Part shown: piece after piece, positions 28,668-35,868 of the stretch
Layout: every line of letters starts with the position of its first letter
Position numbering within the stretch: the first letter of the stretch is position 1
Assembly (NCBI RefSeq): GCF_900236475.1
Contig: NZ_LT963352.1
Span: 2,790,001 to 2,854,000 of the forward strand
DNA: 64,000 bases
Direction: 5' to 3'
Source of the DNA: Streptomyces chartreusis NRRL 3882
Lineage (GTDB): Bacteria > Actinomycetota > Actinomycetes > Streptomycetales > Streptomycetaceae
The notes under the pieces: generated by a model
Database searches by the model: none
What the model was told of the DNA's origin: nothing
What the model saw: only the letters and a program-made list of their open reading frames with translations
Program-made: the position numbers and the translations under genes

Positions 28668-30095
28668 ATGCGCCGTTCGAAAATCGTCTGTACTCTCGGC
28701 CCCGCGGTCGACTCCCACGAGCAGCTTGTCGCGCTGATCGAGGCCGGCATGAACGTGGCCCGCTTCAACTTCAGCCACGGCACGCACGCCGAGCACCAGG
28801 GCCGGTACGACCGGGTCCGTGCCGCCGCCAAGGAGACCGGCCGGGCCATCGGGGTCCTCGCCGACCTCCAAGGCCCCAAGATCCGTCTGGAGACCTTCGC
28901 CGAGGGTCCCGTGGAGCTGGTCCGGGGTGACGAGTTCACCATCACCACCGAGGACGTCCCGGGCGACAAGACGATCTGCGGGACGACCTACAAGGGCCTG
29001 CCCGGCGACGTGACCAAGGGCGACCAGGTCCTGATCAACGACGGCAACGTCGAGCTGAAGGTCACCGAGGTCGAGGGCCCCCGGGTGAGGACGATCGTCA
29101 TCGAGGGCGGCGTCATCTCCGACCACAAGGGCATCAACCTGCCCGGCGCGGCCGTCAACGTGCCGGCCCTGTCCGAGAAGGACATCGAGGATCTCCGCTT
29201 CGCCCTCCGCATGGGCTGCGACCTGGTAGCGCTGTCGTTCGTCCGGGACGCCAAGGACGTCGCGGACGTGCACCGCGTCATGGACGAGGAGGGCCGCCGC
29301 GTCCCGGTCATCGCCAAGGTGGAGAAGCCGCAGGCGGTGCAGAACATGGAGGACGTCGTGATGGCGTTCGACGGCGTGATGGTCGCCCGCGGTGACCTCG
29401 CCGTCGAGTACCCGCTCGAAAAGGTCCCCATGGTGCAGAAGCGCCTGATCGAGCTGTGCCGGCGCAACGCCAAGCCGGTGATCGTGGCGACCCAGATGAT
29501 GGAGTCGATGATCACCAACTCCCGTCCGACCCGCGCCGAGGCCTCCGACGTGGCCAACGCGATCCTGGACGGCGCCGACGCGGTCATGCTGTCCGCCGAG
29601 TCGAGCGTGGGCGCGTACCCGATCGAGACCGTCAAGACGATGTCGAAGATCGTCACCGCGGCCGAGCAGGAACTGATGTCCAAGGGGCTCCAGCCGCTCG
29701 TGCCGGGCAAGAAGCCGCGCACGCAGGGCGGTTCGGTGGCCCGGGCCGCGTGCGAGATCGCCGACTTCCTCGGCGGCCGGGGCCTGGTGGCCTTCACCCA
29801 GTCCGGTGACACCGCCCGCCGGCTGTGCCGCTACCGCGCCGTCCAGCCCATCATCGCGTTCACCACGGACGAGTCCACCCGCAACCAGCTGGCGCTCAGC
29901 TGGGGCGTGGAGCCGCACGTCGTGCCGTTCGTGAACAGCACCGACGAGATGGTCGACCTGGTGGACCAGGAGATGGTGAAGCTGAACCGCTTCAACGAGG
30001 GCGACATCGTGGTCATCACCGCCGGTTCGCCCCCCGGCGTCCCCGGCACCACCAACATGGTGCGCGTCCACCACCTGGGCGGCGCCAAGAGCTGA
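28668..30095 (+). CDS. pyk: Pyruvate kinase
   Basis: 475 aa. PEP + ADP to pyruvate + ATP. Motifs: KIVCTLGPAVDS, MNVARFNFSHGTHAEH, LADLQGPKIRLE, ALSFVRDAKDV, VIAKVEKPQAVQNM (catalytic Lys), VMVARGDLAVEYPLEKVP, IVATQMMESMI. ATG at 28668 has no ribosome binding site and sits 7 nt after a -10 box, so the mRNA is probably leaderless. It is 74 bp after ackA and followed by a strong terminator, so it may be read both alone and from pta-ackA. One of two Streptomyces pyruvate kinases. Confidence 0.96.
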   Translation: MRRSKIVCTLGPAVDSHEQLVALIEAGMNVARFNFSHGTHAEHQGRYDRVRAAAKETGRAIGVLADLQGPKIRLETFAEGPVELVRGDEFTITTEDVPGDKTICGTTYKGLPGDVTKGDQVLINDGNVELKVTEVEGPRVRTIVIEGGVISDHKGINLPGAAVNVPALSEKDIEDLRFALRMGCDLVALSFVRDAKDVADVHRVMDEEGRRVPVIAKVEKPQAVQNMEDVVMAFDGVMVARGDLAVEYPLEKVPMVQKRLIELCRRNAKPVIVATQMMESMITNSRPTRAEASDVANAILDGADAVMLSAESSVGAYPIETVKTMSKIVTAAEQELMSKGLQPLVPGKKPRTQGGSVARAACEIADFLGGRGLVAFTQSGDTARRLCRYRAVQPIIAFTTDESTRNQLALSWGVEPHVVPFVNSTDEMVDLVDQEMVKLNRFNEGDIVVITAGSPPGVPGTTNMVRVHHLGGAKS

Positions 30096-30127
30096 CCGGT
30101 GGAAAGGGCCTGAGGGCCCGTGTACGG

Positions 30128-30167
30128 CGCCGAGGGCGCCCCCTGGGGTCAGGGGGCGCCCTCGGCG
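30128..30167. terminator. Strong terminator after pyk
   Basis: 16-bp perfect stem starting CGCCGAGGGCGCCCCC with an 8-nt loop, 33 bp after the pyk stop and before a convergent gene ending at 30200. Confidence 0.8.
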
Positions 30168-30199
30168 TCTGCGGCTCCCGAACGGGCTTTGAGGGGGCT

Positions 30200-31555
30200 T
30201 CAGTCGGTGATGTAGTTGTGCAGCCCGGGCACGTGCAGGGTCCCGCCGAACTGGCCGGCCTGCTGGACCTTCACGTTGGTGAAGTAGATCAGCGGGATGT
30301 TCAGCGGCGGCGGGTGCTCCGGGTCGAACGTGATCGGGATCAGTCCGAGCAGGTTCCCGGAGATGCTCTCCGTGTACATCACCGTGTCGCCGTCGCGGAT
30401 CGTGGACGTCGAGCCCTTGGCCGCCTGCACGTGGTAGGTCTTGCCGGACTGCTTGTCCTTGACCGTCTGGTGGAGGTCACCGATGTCGGTGCCGCCGGAG
30501 ATGACGTACTTCAGGACCTTCTTGACGGTGCCGTTGGCGGTGCGCACCTCGACGACGCCCTTGTAGTCGGCGCCCTTCAGCGTCAGCGAGCTGGCGTTGA
30601 GGAACCACGGGTCGTCGGGCAGCGGCACCTTGTTGTCGACGCCGCCCTCGGCGTCCGTGGCGGCCGGGCAGTCCTCGGCGTCCGTGGTGGAGCTCGGGGA
30701 CGGGCTGGGCGAGGCGGTGGCCTCCCCGGCCTGCTCCGCCGCCTTCCCGGCCTGCTCCGCCGCCTTCTCGACGGCCTTGCCGGTGTCCTCGGCCGCCTTG
30801 GACGCCTTGTCGGCGGTGTCCTTGACGGTGTCCTCGACCGTGCCGGTGGCCTTCTCGGTCGTGTCCTTCACCGTGCCGGCGGCGTCGTCGCCCGTCTTCT
30901 CGGTGCTCTCGGACGCCGAGGCGGACGGGGTGGGGCTCGGGCTCGTGCCGGCCTTGTTCCCGCCGTCGAAGATGCCCGAGATGGCGTCGCCGATGTCCTC
31001 CAGCACGTTGCCGCCGCTCTCGGACGGCGAGGGGGACGGCGTGGCGGCCGAGTCGCCGCCGGGCGTGCTCGGGGACGGGGACGGCTCGGGCTCGCCCTTG
31101 TCGTCGGAACCTGAATCCGACGAAGAGGAATCGCCCTTGTCCGCGCCCGTGCCGCCCTCGGGGGCCGAGGGGGACGGGGTGGGAGCCGTCTCGCCCTTGC
31201 CGGCGTTCTCGTCCTTCGCCCCGTCGCTCGCCGAGGGGGACGGCGTGGGCGAGGCGGAGTCGTCGCCCTTGGGGTCCTTGGCGTCCTCCAGGGCCGCCAC
31301 GCACTCCTTGTACTCGTCGGCCGTCAGGCTCTTCGACGTCGGCGTCGCCGGGTTGTTGCTGTCGGCGATGGCGAGCGTGGATGTGAAGCCCATGCCCATG
31401 AGGACCGCGGTCGGCATCGCCGCCATGGCTATCGCCTTGCCCGCGGGCCTGTTGAACCTGGTGAACAGCGGCTTCTTGGGTGCCGCGTGGCGCGGCCCGG
31501 TTCTCACACGGGACGCCTCCACATCAGCCCCGTGGGTCACCTCGTCAGCCGGCAC
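30200..31555 (-). CDS. Secreted hydrophilic protein with Ser/Pro and LEA-like Lys/Ala/Glu repeats
   Basis: 451 aa. A signal-like segment (GKAIAMAAMPTAVLMGMGFT, then STLAIA before DSNN) implies secretion. About residues 100-200 are [13 protein letters not shown] low complexity mixed with acidic runs; about 225-285 hold DTVKDTADKASKAAEDTG- and EKAAEQAGKAAEQAGEA-type repeats like LEA proteins. The last ~160 residues are a compact domain (WFLNASSLTLKGADYKGVVE, DGDTVMYTESISGNLLGLIP) likely related to DUF6230. GTG at 31555 has GGGAGG 4 nt upstream and overlaps the preceding membrane-protein gene by 11 nt. Function unknown; third gene of an envelope operon. Confidence 0.75.
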   Translation of the reverse strand: MPADEVTHGADVEASRVRTGPRHAAPKKPLFTRFNRPAGKAIAMAAMPTAVLMGMGFTSTLAIADSNNPATPTSKSLTADEYKECVAALEDAKDPKGDDSASPTPSPSASDGAKDENAGKGETAPTPSPSAPEGGTGADKGDSSSSDSGSDDKGEPEPSPSPSTPGGDSAATPSPSPSESGGNVLEDIGDAISGIFDGGNKAGTSPSPTPSASASESTEKTGDDAAGTVKDTTEKATGTVEDTVKDTADKASKAAEDTGKAVEKAAEQAGKAAEQAGEATASPSPSPSSTTDAEDCPAATDAEGGVDNKVPLPDDPWFLNASSLTLKGADYKGVVEVRTANGTVKKVLKYVISGGTDIGDLHQTVKDKQSGKTYHVQAAKGSTSTIRDGDTVMYTESISGNLLGLIPITFDPEHPPPLNIPLIYFTNVKVQQAGQFGGTLHVPGLHNYITD

Positions 31556-32108
31556 TGTGCCTCCCGTTCGCCCCGTTGGCCGGGTTCGTTCCTGACAGAT
31601 CGTTCGGCTCGCCCACCCCGTCCACGGGCTTGAGCACCGTGGTGTCGTGGTCCATGGCGTCGGGAGCATCGCCCGTGCCCGTGGTCGCGTGGCTGGCGAG
31701 CTGCCCCGCGGGCGGCGGGCCCGGCGCCCAGGCGACGGCCATCGCCCCGCCCACGAGGGCGAGGAGGAAGCCGATGAGGAAGCCGCCGAGGTTGGACACG
31801 GGGATGGACACCAGCGCCAGCAGGATCGCCGCGACACCCGCGAAGACCCGGACGTGCTTCTGGAACCAGAGGCTGACGCCCAGCACGACGAGCAGCACGC
31901 CGATGATCAGGGAACCGGCACCCGCGGTGGTCGCCATCGCCAGCGTCAGGTGACCGATCTGGAGGTTCGCGTACGGGAAGTAGGCGATGGGCAGTCCGCT
32001 GAGCAGGACGAACAGCCCGGCCCAGAACGGCCGCGTACCCCGCCAGGCGCGGAACTGCTGCCTCCGGAGAGTGAACTGGCCGTCTGCGGCAGGAGTCTCG
32101 GCGCTCAT
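31545..32108 (-). CDS. DUF6114-type integral membrane protein
   Basis: 187 aa, about four hydrophobic helices: FWAGLFVLLSGLPIAYFPYA, TTAGAGSLIIGVLLVVLGVS, VFAGVAAILLALVSIPVSN, LGGFLIGFLLALVGGAMAVA. Cytoplasmic N-terminus (QFTLRRQQFRAWRGTRPFW) and a disordered C-terminus. Family naming is from memory. ATG at 32108; the longer frame upstream lacks a ribosome binding site. Middle gene of the operon 32859 to 30200; role unknown. Confidence 0.75.
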   Translation of the reverse strand: MSAETPAADGQFTLRRQQFRAWRGTRPFWAGLFVLLSGLPIAYFPYANLQIGHLTLAMATTAGAGSLIIGVLLVVLGVSLWFQKHVRVFAGVAAILLALVSIPVSNLGGFLIGFLLALVGGAMAVAWAPGPPPAGQLASHATTGTGDAPDAMDHDTTVLKPVDGVGEPNDLSGTNPANGANGRHSAG

Positions 32109-32226
32109 GGAAAAACAGCTCCCTGGTACGGCGTTGCTGTGGTGGTGATGTGGGCCGTCCGTGAAGGCCCGGCCGGAAGGTGGACGGGCGGGGGCGCCAC
32201 CGGCTCCCCCGCCCGTCATCGAGTGC

Positions 32227-32859
32227 TTAGTAGCACTCCTTGACACCCGTCGACAGCGACATCTTCAGGCCGCTGAGCTTGAAGGTTCCGGCGGTGGTCG
32301 CCCACGCCGTCTGCTTCACGTCGGACAGGGTCGCCCGGTCCGCCTGCTGGGCGAAGCCGTACGGGTTCGACGTCTCGCCCTTCCTCATGGCCGGACCCTT
32401 GTTGGCGTCCTTGGCGGCCACACCGATGTCGATGTTCTCGAACGTCGCGTCGGCGCTGAGGTCGGCGACATCGATGTAGAGGTTCTGCGCCTCGACCGGC
32501 TTCGCACCCTGGCCGGCACGCAGGATCAGGCTGACGTTCCCGAGCACCGGAATGTTCGGGGTGACGACCGACTGGCACAGGTCCTTGATCGTCGCCGTCT
32601 TGAACGACGAGACCGCGACCGGGTGCACAGCCTTCTTGCCGTCGAGCGTGTACCCCTCGTCGAGGGCGCCGTACTGCGAGAAGCCCTCACCGACGAGTTC
32701 CTTCGTCGTGACCTTGAACGACTGCCCGGAGACGCTGAACGACGCGGCGAGAGCGCCCTGCGCGAGGGCGACACCTATCGCAGCCGTGGCGGCGACGCTG
32801 GGCACCATGACCACAGCGAACCGCTTCCATCTGGTCCCGCCACGCACCTGGGACTCCAT
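32227..32859 (-). CDS. DUF6230-type secreted/envelope protein (old name: cholesterol esterase)
   Basis: 210 aa. A single N-terminal hydrophobic segment (FAVVMVPSVAATAAIGVALA, QGALAAS) works as signal peptide or anchor; the rest (SFSVSGQSFKVTTKELVGEG, LYIDVADLSADATFENIDIG) is beta-rich with no esterase motif. Annotated in databases as cholesterol esterase, but I see no GxSxG serine site, so that name is probably wrong. AAGGAGGAAAT before ATG 32859 is a near-perfect ribosome binding site. First gene of a three-gene operon; the 620-bp space upstream holds palindromes. Confidence 0.75.
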   Translation of the reverse strand: MESQVRGGTRWKRFAVVMVPSVAATAAIGVALAQGALAASFSVSGQSFKVTTKELVGEGFSQYGALDEGYTLDGKKAVHPVAVSSFKTATIKDLCQSVVTPNIPVLGNVSLILRAGQGAKPVEAQNLYIDVADLSADATFENIDIGVAAKDANKGPAMRKGETSNPYGFAQQADRATLSDVKQTAWATTAGTFKLSGLKMSLSTGVKECY

Positions 32860-33481
32860 ATTTCCTCCTTCTCGGACGTACATCTCCTGTCCTGGCTCGC
32901 CCCGAGTCGCGGCTCAGCCGGGCAGGGATGGGAGAAGTGCTACGTCCTCGGGAAGGAGAGCGCCTGCACTCGGCGGCGCAACTAGCGCCCGAATCACCGG
33001 CGATCACCCCCGAGCGACAACCACTGGTCGCGCCTGACACGCATCACGCACAACCCTGCTGGACAGGCTTCGCCGGACGGGCGAAGACCCCCCTGTCCAA
33101 GAGCCGGCGCCACTGCCGCCGGCTCTGCTCGGTGGGGACCCAGGACGTCCCGCGACCCAACCGGCTGCCGGGGTACGGGAATGGACCGAGCGTGGCCGAT
33201 CGTGGTGCATTCTCGCCGCCCGCACAAGGGGGTTCGTTACTGGCTAGTAACGGCGGGATAACCGAACAACGACCCCCCGGTCTCGGACGACGACACAGGG
33301 TGTTGTCGAACGGCGGTACAAAGCTGTTGATCGCTGGACAGAAACCGACAGATCAACGCCCACGACTTACTCGTAGTAACAGCGGCCGCGATTACCAAGT
33401 TTTGGTAAAGCGCGGCCGCGGTGACGCTCTGTCGGCAAATTCTTCACATGGGCACCACAGGCCCGCGTGTTTAACGACTGG
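32860..33481. other. 622-bp gene-free region upstream of the DUF6230 operon
   Basis: No reading frame here looks real. It contains two related palindromes, GTTACT-N4-AGTAAC at 33236-33251 and TTACT-CGT-AGTAA at 33367-33379, 120 bp apart, which may be paired operators, and the terminator of the thioredoxin gene at 33382-33419. 32940-33200 shows nothing I recognise. The length suggests a long leader or complex control of the envelope operon. Confidence 0.5.
33382..33419. terminator. Two-part hairpin downstream of the thioredoxin-TPR gene
   Basis: GCGGCCGCG / CGCGGCCGC (9 bp) continues, after a small asymmetric bulge, into TTACCAA-GTT-TTGGTAA (7 bp, 3-nt loop). 62 bp beyond the stop of the minus-strand gene ending at 33482. 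Confidence 0.65.
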
Positions 33482-34456
33482 TCAGAACAGGGCCCGCGCC
33501 AGGGCCCTGCGGGCCGCGACCACCCGCGGATCCTCGGGTCCGACCACCTCGAACAGCTCCAGCAACCGCTTCCGCACGGTGTCCCGGTCGTCACCCACCG
33601 TACGCCCCACGGTCTCGATGAGCCGGCCGAAGGCGTCCTCCACATGGCCGCCCACCAGATCCAGGTCGGCGGCGGCGATCTGCGCCTGCACGTCGGCCGG
33701 CTTCTCGGCCGCGTCCCTGCGCACCCGCTGCGGGTCGACGCCCTGCACCCGCTGGAGCAACTCGGCCTGGGCGAGGCCCAGTTTGGCCTCCTCGTTGCCC
33801 GGGTCCTCGCTCAGTACGTTCTTGTAGGCCTGGACGGCACCGCTCAGATCGCCCGAGTCCAGCGCCTGCACGGCGGCCTCGAGGAGCCCGTCGTACGGAC
33901 CGGCCGGCCGCTCGGGAGCCGACTGGGCGCCGCCCGGGTCGGCCTCGGGGTCGACGGTGAGGCCGGTCAGACCGAAGCGCTGCTCCGCGACCTGCACCAG
34001 CTGGTCCAGCGTCTGCCGGATCTGCGCCTCGCCCGCGGCCCCCTGGAAGAGCGGCAGCGCCTGCCCCGCGACGACCGCGAACACCGCCGGGATCCCCTGG
34101 ATGCCGAACTGCTGCATCAGCATCTGGTTGGCGTCGACGTCGATCTTGGCGAGCAGGAAGCGGCCGTTGTACTCGACGGCCAGCCGCTCCAGGACCGGGC
34201 TCAGCTGCTTGCAGGGCTGACACCACTCGGCCCAGAAGTCGATGACGACGGGCACCTCGGCGGACCGCTGGAGGACGTCCCTCTCGAACCCCGCCTCGTC
34301 GACGTCGATGACGAGGTCGGCCGGGGAGATCGCCCCCGCGCCGCCTTCCCGGGCGGCTTGCGCCCGCGCCTGCTCCGCCTTCGCCTTGGCCTCCTGGGCC
34401 GCCTTCACCGCGGCGAGGTCGACGACTCCGCTCATGGACATGTTCCGTGGCTGCAT
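33482..34456 (-). CDS. Thioredoxin-TPR protein (CnoX/YbbN-like)
   Basis: 324 aa. Residues ~50-155 are a thioredoxin fold with FWAEWCQPCKQLSPVLERL (CQPC instead of CGPC) and GIPAVFAVVAGQ; the C-terminal ~120 residues are TPR-like helices (AVQALDSGDLSGAVQAYKNV, EDPGNEEAKLGLAQAEL). An Ala/Lys/Gln-rich helix (AAVKAAQEAKAKAEQARAQA) precedes them. E. coli CnoX has this layout and is a chaperone-redox holdase; same role is inferred. ATG at 34456 is used; ATGs at 34441 and 34435 are alternatives. Confidence 0.85.
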   Translation of the reverse strand: MQPRNMSMSGVVDLAAVKAAQEAKAKAEQARAQAAREGGAGAISPADLVIDVDEAGFERDVLQRSAEVPVVIDFWAEWCQPCKQLSPVLERLAVEYNGRFLLAKIDVDANQMLMQQFGIQGIPAVFAVVAGQALPLFQGAAGEAQIRQTLDQLVQVAEQRFGLTGLTVDPEADPGGAQSAPERPAGPYDGLLEAAVQALDSGDLSGAVQAYKNVLSEDPGNEEAKLGLAQAELLQRVQGVDPQRVRRDAAEKPADVQAQIAAADLDLVGGHVEDAFGRLIETVGRTVGDDRDTVRKRLLELFEVVGPEDPRVVAARRALARALF

Positions 34457-34589
34457 GCGTCTATCCTCCCCCGTACTGCGCGCGCGTGTGAAAAACGATG
34501 TGGAAGCCGGGCCGGTCGGGTGCCCTTCGGCGCCGGGTCCCCACCCCACGCCAGGTCGCTCGAGCCCGTGTACGTCCCTCACGGGCTTT

Positions 34590-34606
34590 CGCTACGAGTC
34601 GTAGCG
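34590..34606. promoter_or_regulatory. TetR-type operator upstream of TetR gene
   Basis: CGCTACGA-G-TCGTAGCG, a 17-bp palindrome around one central base, 85 bp before the TetR ATG and 134 bp from the divergent thioredoxin gene. TACGANTCGTA is a common core for Streptomyces TetR repressors. Confidence 0.6.
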
Positions 34607-34690
34607 TAATGCCACACCGAACCGCCGGAACACCACCTCCCGGTGATCTCCCTCACGGCCACACAGGAACCGCCGGTTTATGGTCAGGAC

Positions 34691-35326
34691 ATGCACAGCC
34701 GCAGCCCAGCCAGCCGCACCGGGCGCCCGCGCAGCGCCACGGCGGACGCCGCGATCCTGGCCGCGACGCGGGCGGCGCTGGTCGAACTGGGCTGGTCCAA
34801 GCTCACCTTGGGAGACGTCGCGACCCGCGCCGGGGTTGCGAAGACGACGCTGTACCGCCGCTGGGCCGGCAAGAACGAACTGGTCGTCGACGCGGTCGCC
34901 GAACTCTTCGACGAACTGGAGCTCCCGGACAGCGGCTCACTGGCCGCGGACATCGAGGGCGTCGTCCTCCAGTTCGCCGCCATCCTGGCCCGCCCCGAGG
35001 CGAAGAGCGGCCTGATGGCGGTGGTCGCGGAGGCCACCCGCGACGACGCCCTGCGCGAACGCATCCGCGAATCGGTGGTCGACCGCCAGAAACGCCTGGT
35101 CGTGGAGGGCAGATCCCGAGCCCGGGCGAGAGGCGAACTGCCGCCCGAACCGGATCCCGTCACGGCGTCCCGCACAGCGGACCTGATCTTCGACATGGTG
35201 GCGGGAGCGGTGGTCCACCGCACGCTGGTGAGCGGGCAGCCGGTGGACGAGGAGTGGGTCCGCGGCTTCACCCTGGTGCTGCTCAAGGGCCTGACGGGAG
35301 AAGCCGCACACCCGGCCGCCGGCTGA
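34691..35326 (+). CDS. TetR family regulator
   Basis: 211 aa. HTH: ATRAALVELGWSKLTLGDVA, TRAGVAKTTLYRRWAGKNEL; the C-terminal domain (FAAILARPEAKSGLMAVVAE, DLIFDMVAGAVVHRTLVSG) is the TetR_C_11/16 type. ATG at 34691 is favoured by fit to family length; upstream in-frame codons lack homology. A TATGGT box 7 nt before the ATG suggests a leaderless mRNA. Divergent from the thioredoxin-TPR gene; target unknown. Confidence 0.85.
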   Translation: MHSRSPASRTGRPRSATADAAILAATRAALVELGWSKLTLGDVATRAGVAKTTLYRRWAGKNELVVDAVAELFDELELPDSGSLAADIEGVVLQFAAILARPEAKSGLMAVVAEATRDDALRERIRESVVDRQKRLVVEGRSRARARGELPPEPDPVTASRTADLIFDMVAGAVVHRTLVSGQPVDEEWVRGFTLVLLKGLTGEAAHPAAG

Positions 35327-35361
35327 GCCGGGCCCGTCCGCCGCGCCGGAGTGCGGCCCGC

Positions 35362-35739
35362 TCAGGAGGAACCGCCGCCGAAGGTGATGTTGCCGTGGAT
35401 GTCCCGGCCCTGGATCACCGTGCCCTGGGTGCCGCCGGAGATCTCATTGTGAACGTCCCCGGACCGCGATCCGGCCTCCGCGTCCGCCCGCCGCCGCCAG
35501 ACCTCCAGCGCCGCGGCGAAGTCGGGGTCCTGCCGGGCGCGTGCGTTGAGCAGCGCGGCGAGCTGCCCGGCCCGCTCCTCGGTGCGCGGGGGCTCGGCGG
35601 GCAGCGCCGGCTCCTCTTCCCCCGCACGGCGTCCCCTCCGGGTGACCAGGTCGCGCAGGGACGCCCAGATCTGTTCGCCGGCCGCACCGGCCGTCCCTGA
35701 GGCGAGAGCCACGAGCAGTCCGGCCGTGATGGGCTCCAC
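35362..35739 (-). CDS. Small protein with N-terminal hydrophobic helix and C-terminal amyloid-signalling (BASS/RHIM)-like motif
   Basis: 125 aa. The N-terminus (MEPITAGLLVALASGTAGAA, then GEQIWASLRDLV) is a Gly/Ala-rich hydrophobic helix followed by an amphipathic one, like the bacterial Bell domain. A Glu/Pro linker and helix (residues 52-88) follow. Residues 98-120 read NEISGGTQGTVIQGRDIHGN then ITF, which fits the Asn/Gly-spaced pattern with a V-I-Q-G core of bacterial amyloid signalling sequences (BASS3-like). Family knowledge: Bell-BASS proteins are proposed membrane-directed cell-death executors triggered by NLR partners carrying the same motif. No NLR is in this window. Assignment is by eye; GTG-less ATG start at 35739 follows GGAGG. 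Confidence 0.6.
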   Translation of the reverse strand: MEPITAGLLVALASGTAGAAGEQIWASLRDLVTRRGRRAGEEEPALPAEPPRTEERAGQLAALLNARARQDPDFAAALEVWRRRADAEAGSRSGDVHNEISGGTQGTVIQGRDIHGNITFGGGSS

Positions 35740-35868
35740 GGAGGTCCTCCAGTCGTCAGCGAATCGTGCACTGAGGGGTATGGTGCCGCACGAGGTCCGC
35801 TCACGGGCTGCGCATGACGACCGAACCGGCCGGGAAACCGGGAGTTGGAGGACCCGCGACCGTCCCGC

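Noticed and set aside
32860..33481. A cyclic-di-AMP (ydaO) or other known riboswitch upstream of the DUF6230 gene
   Set aside because: The conserved core sequences could not be found; the hairpin present is better explained as a terminator of the upstream gene.
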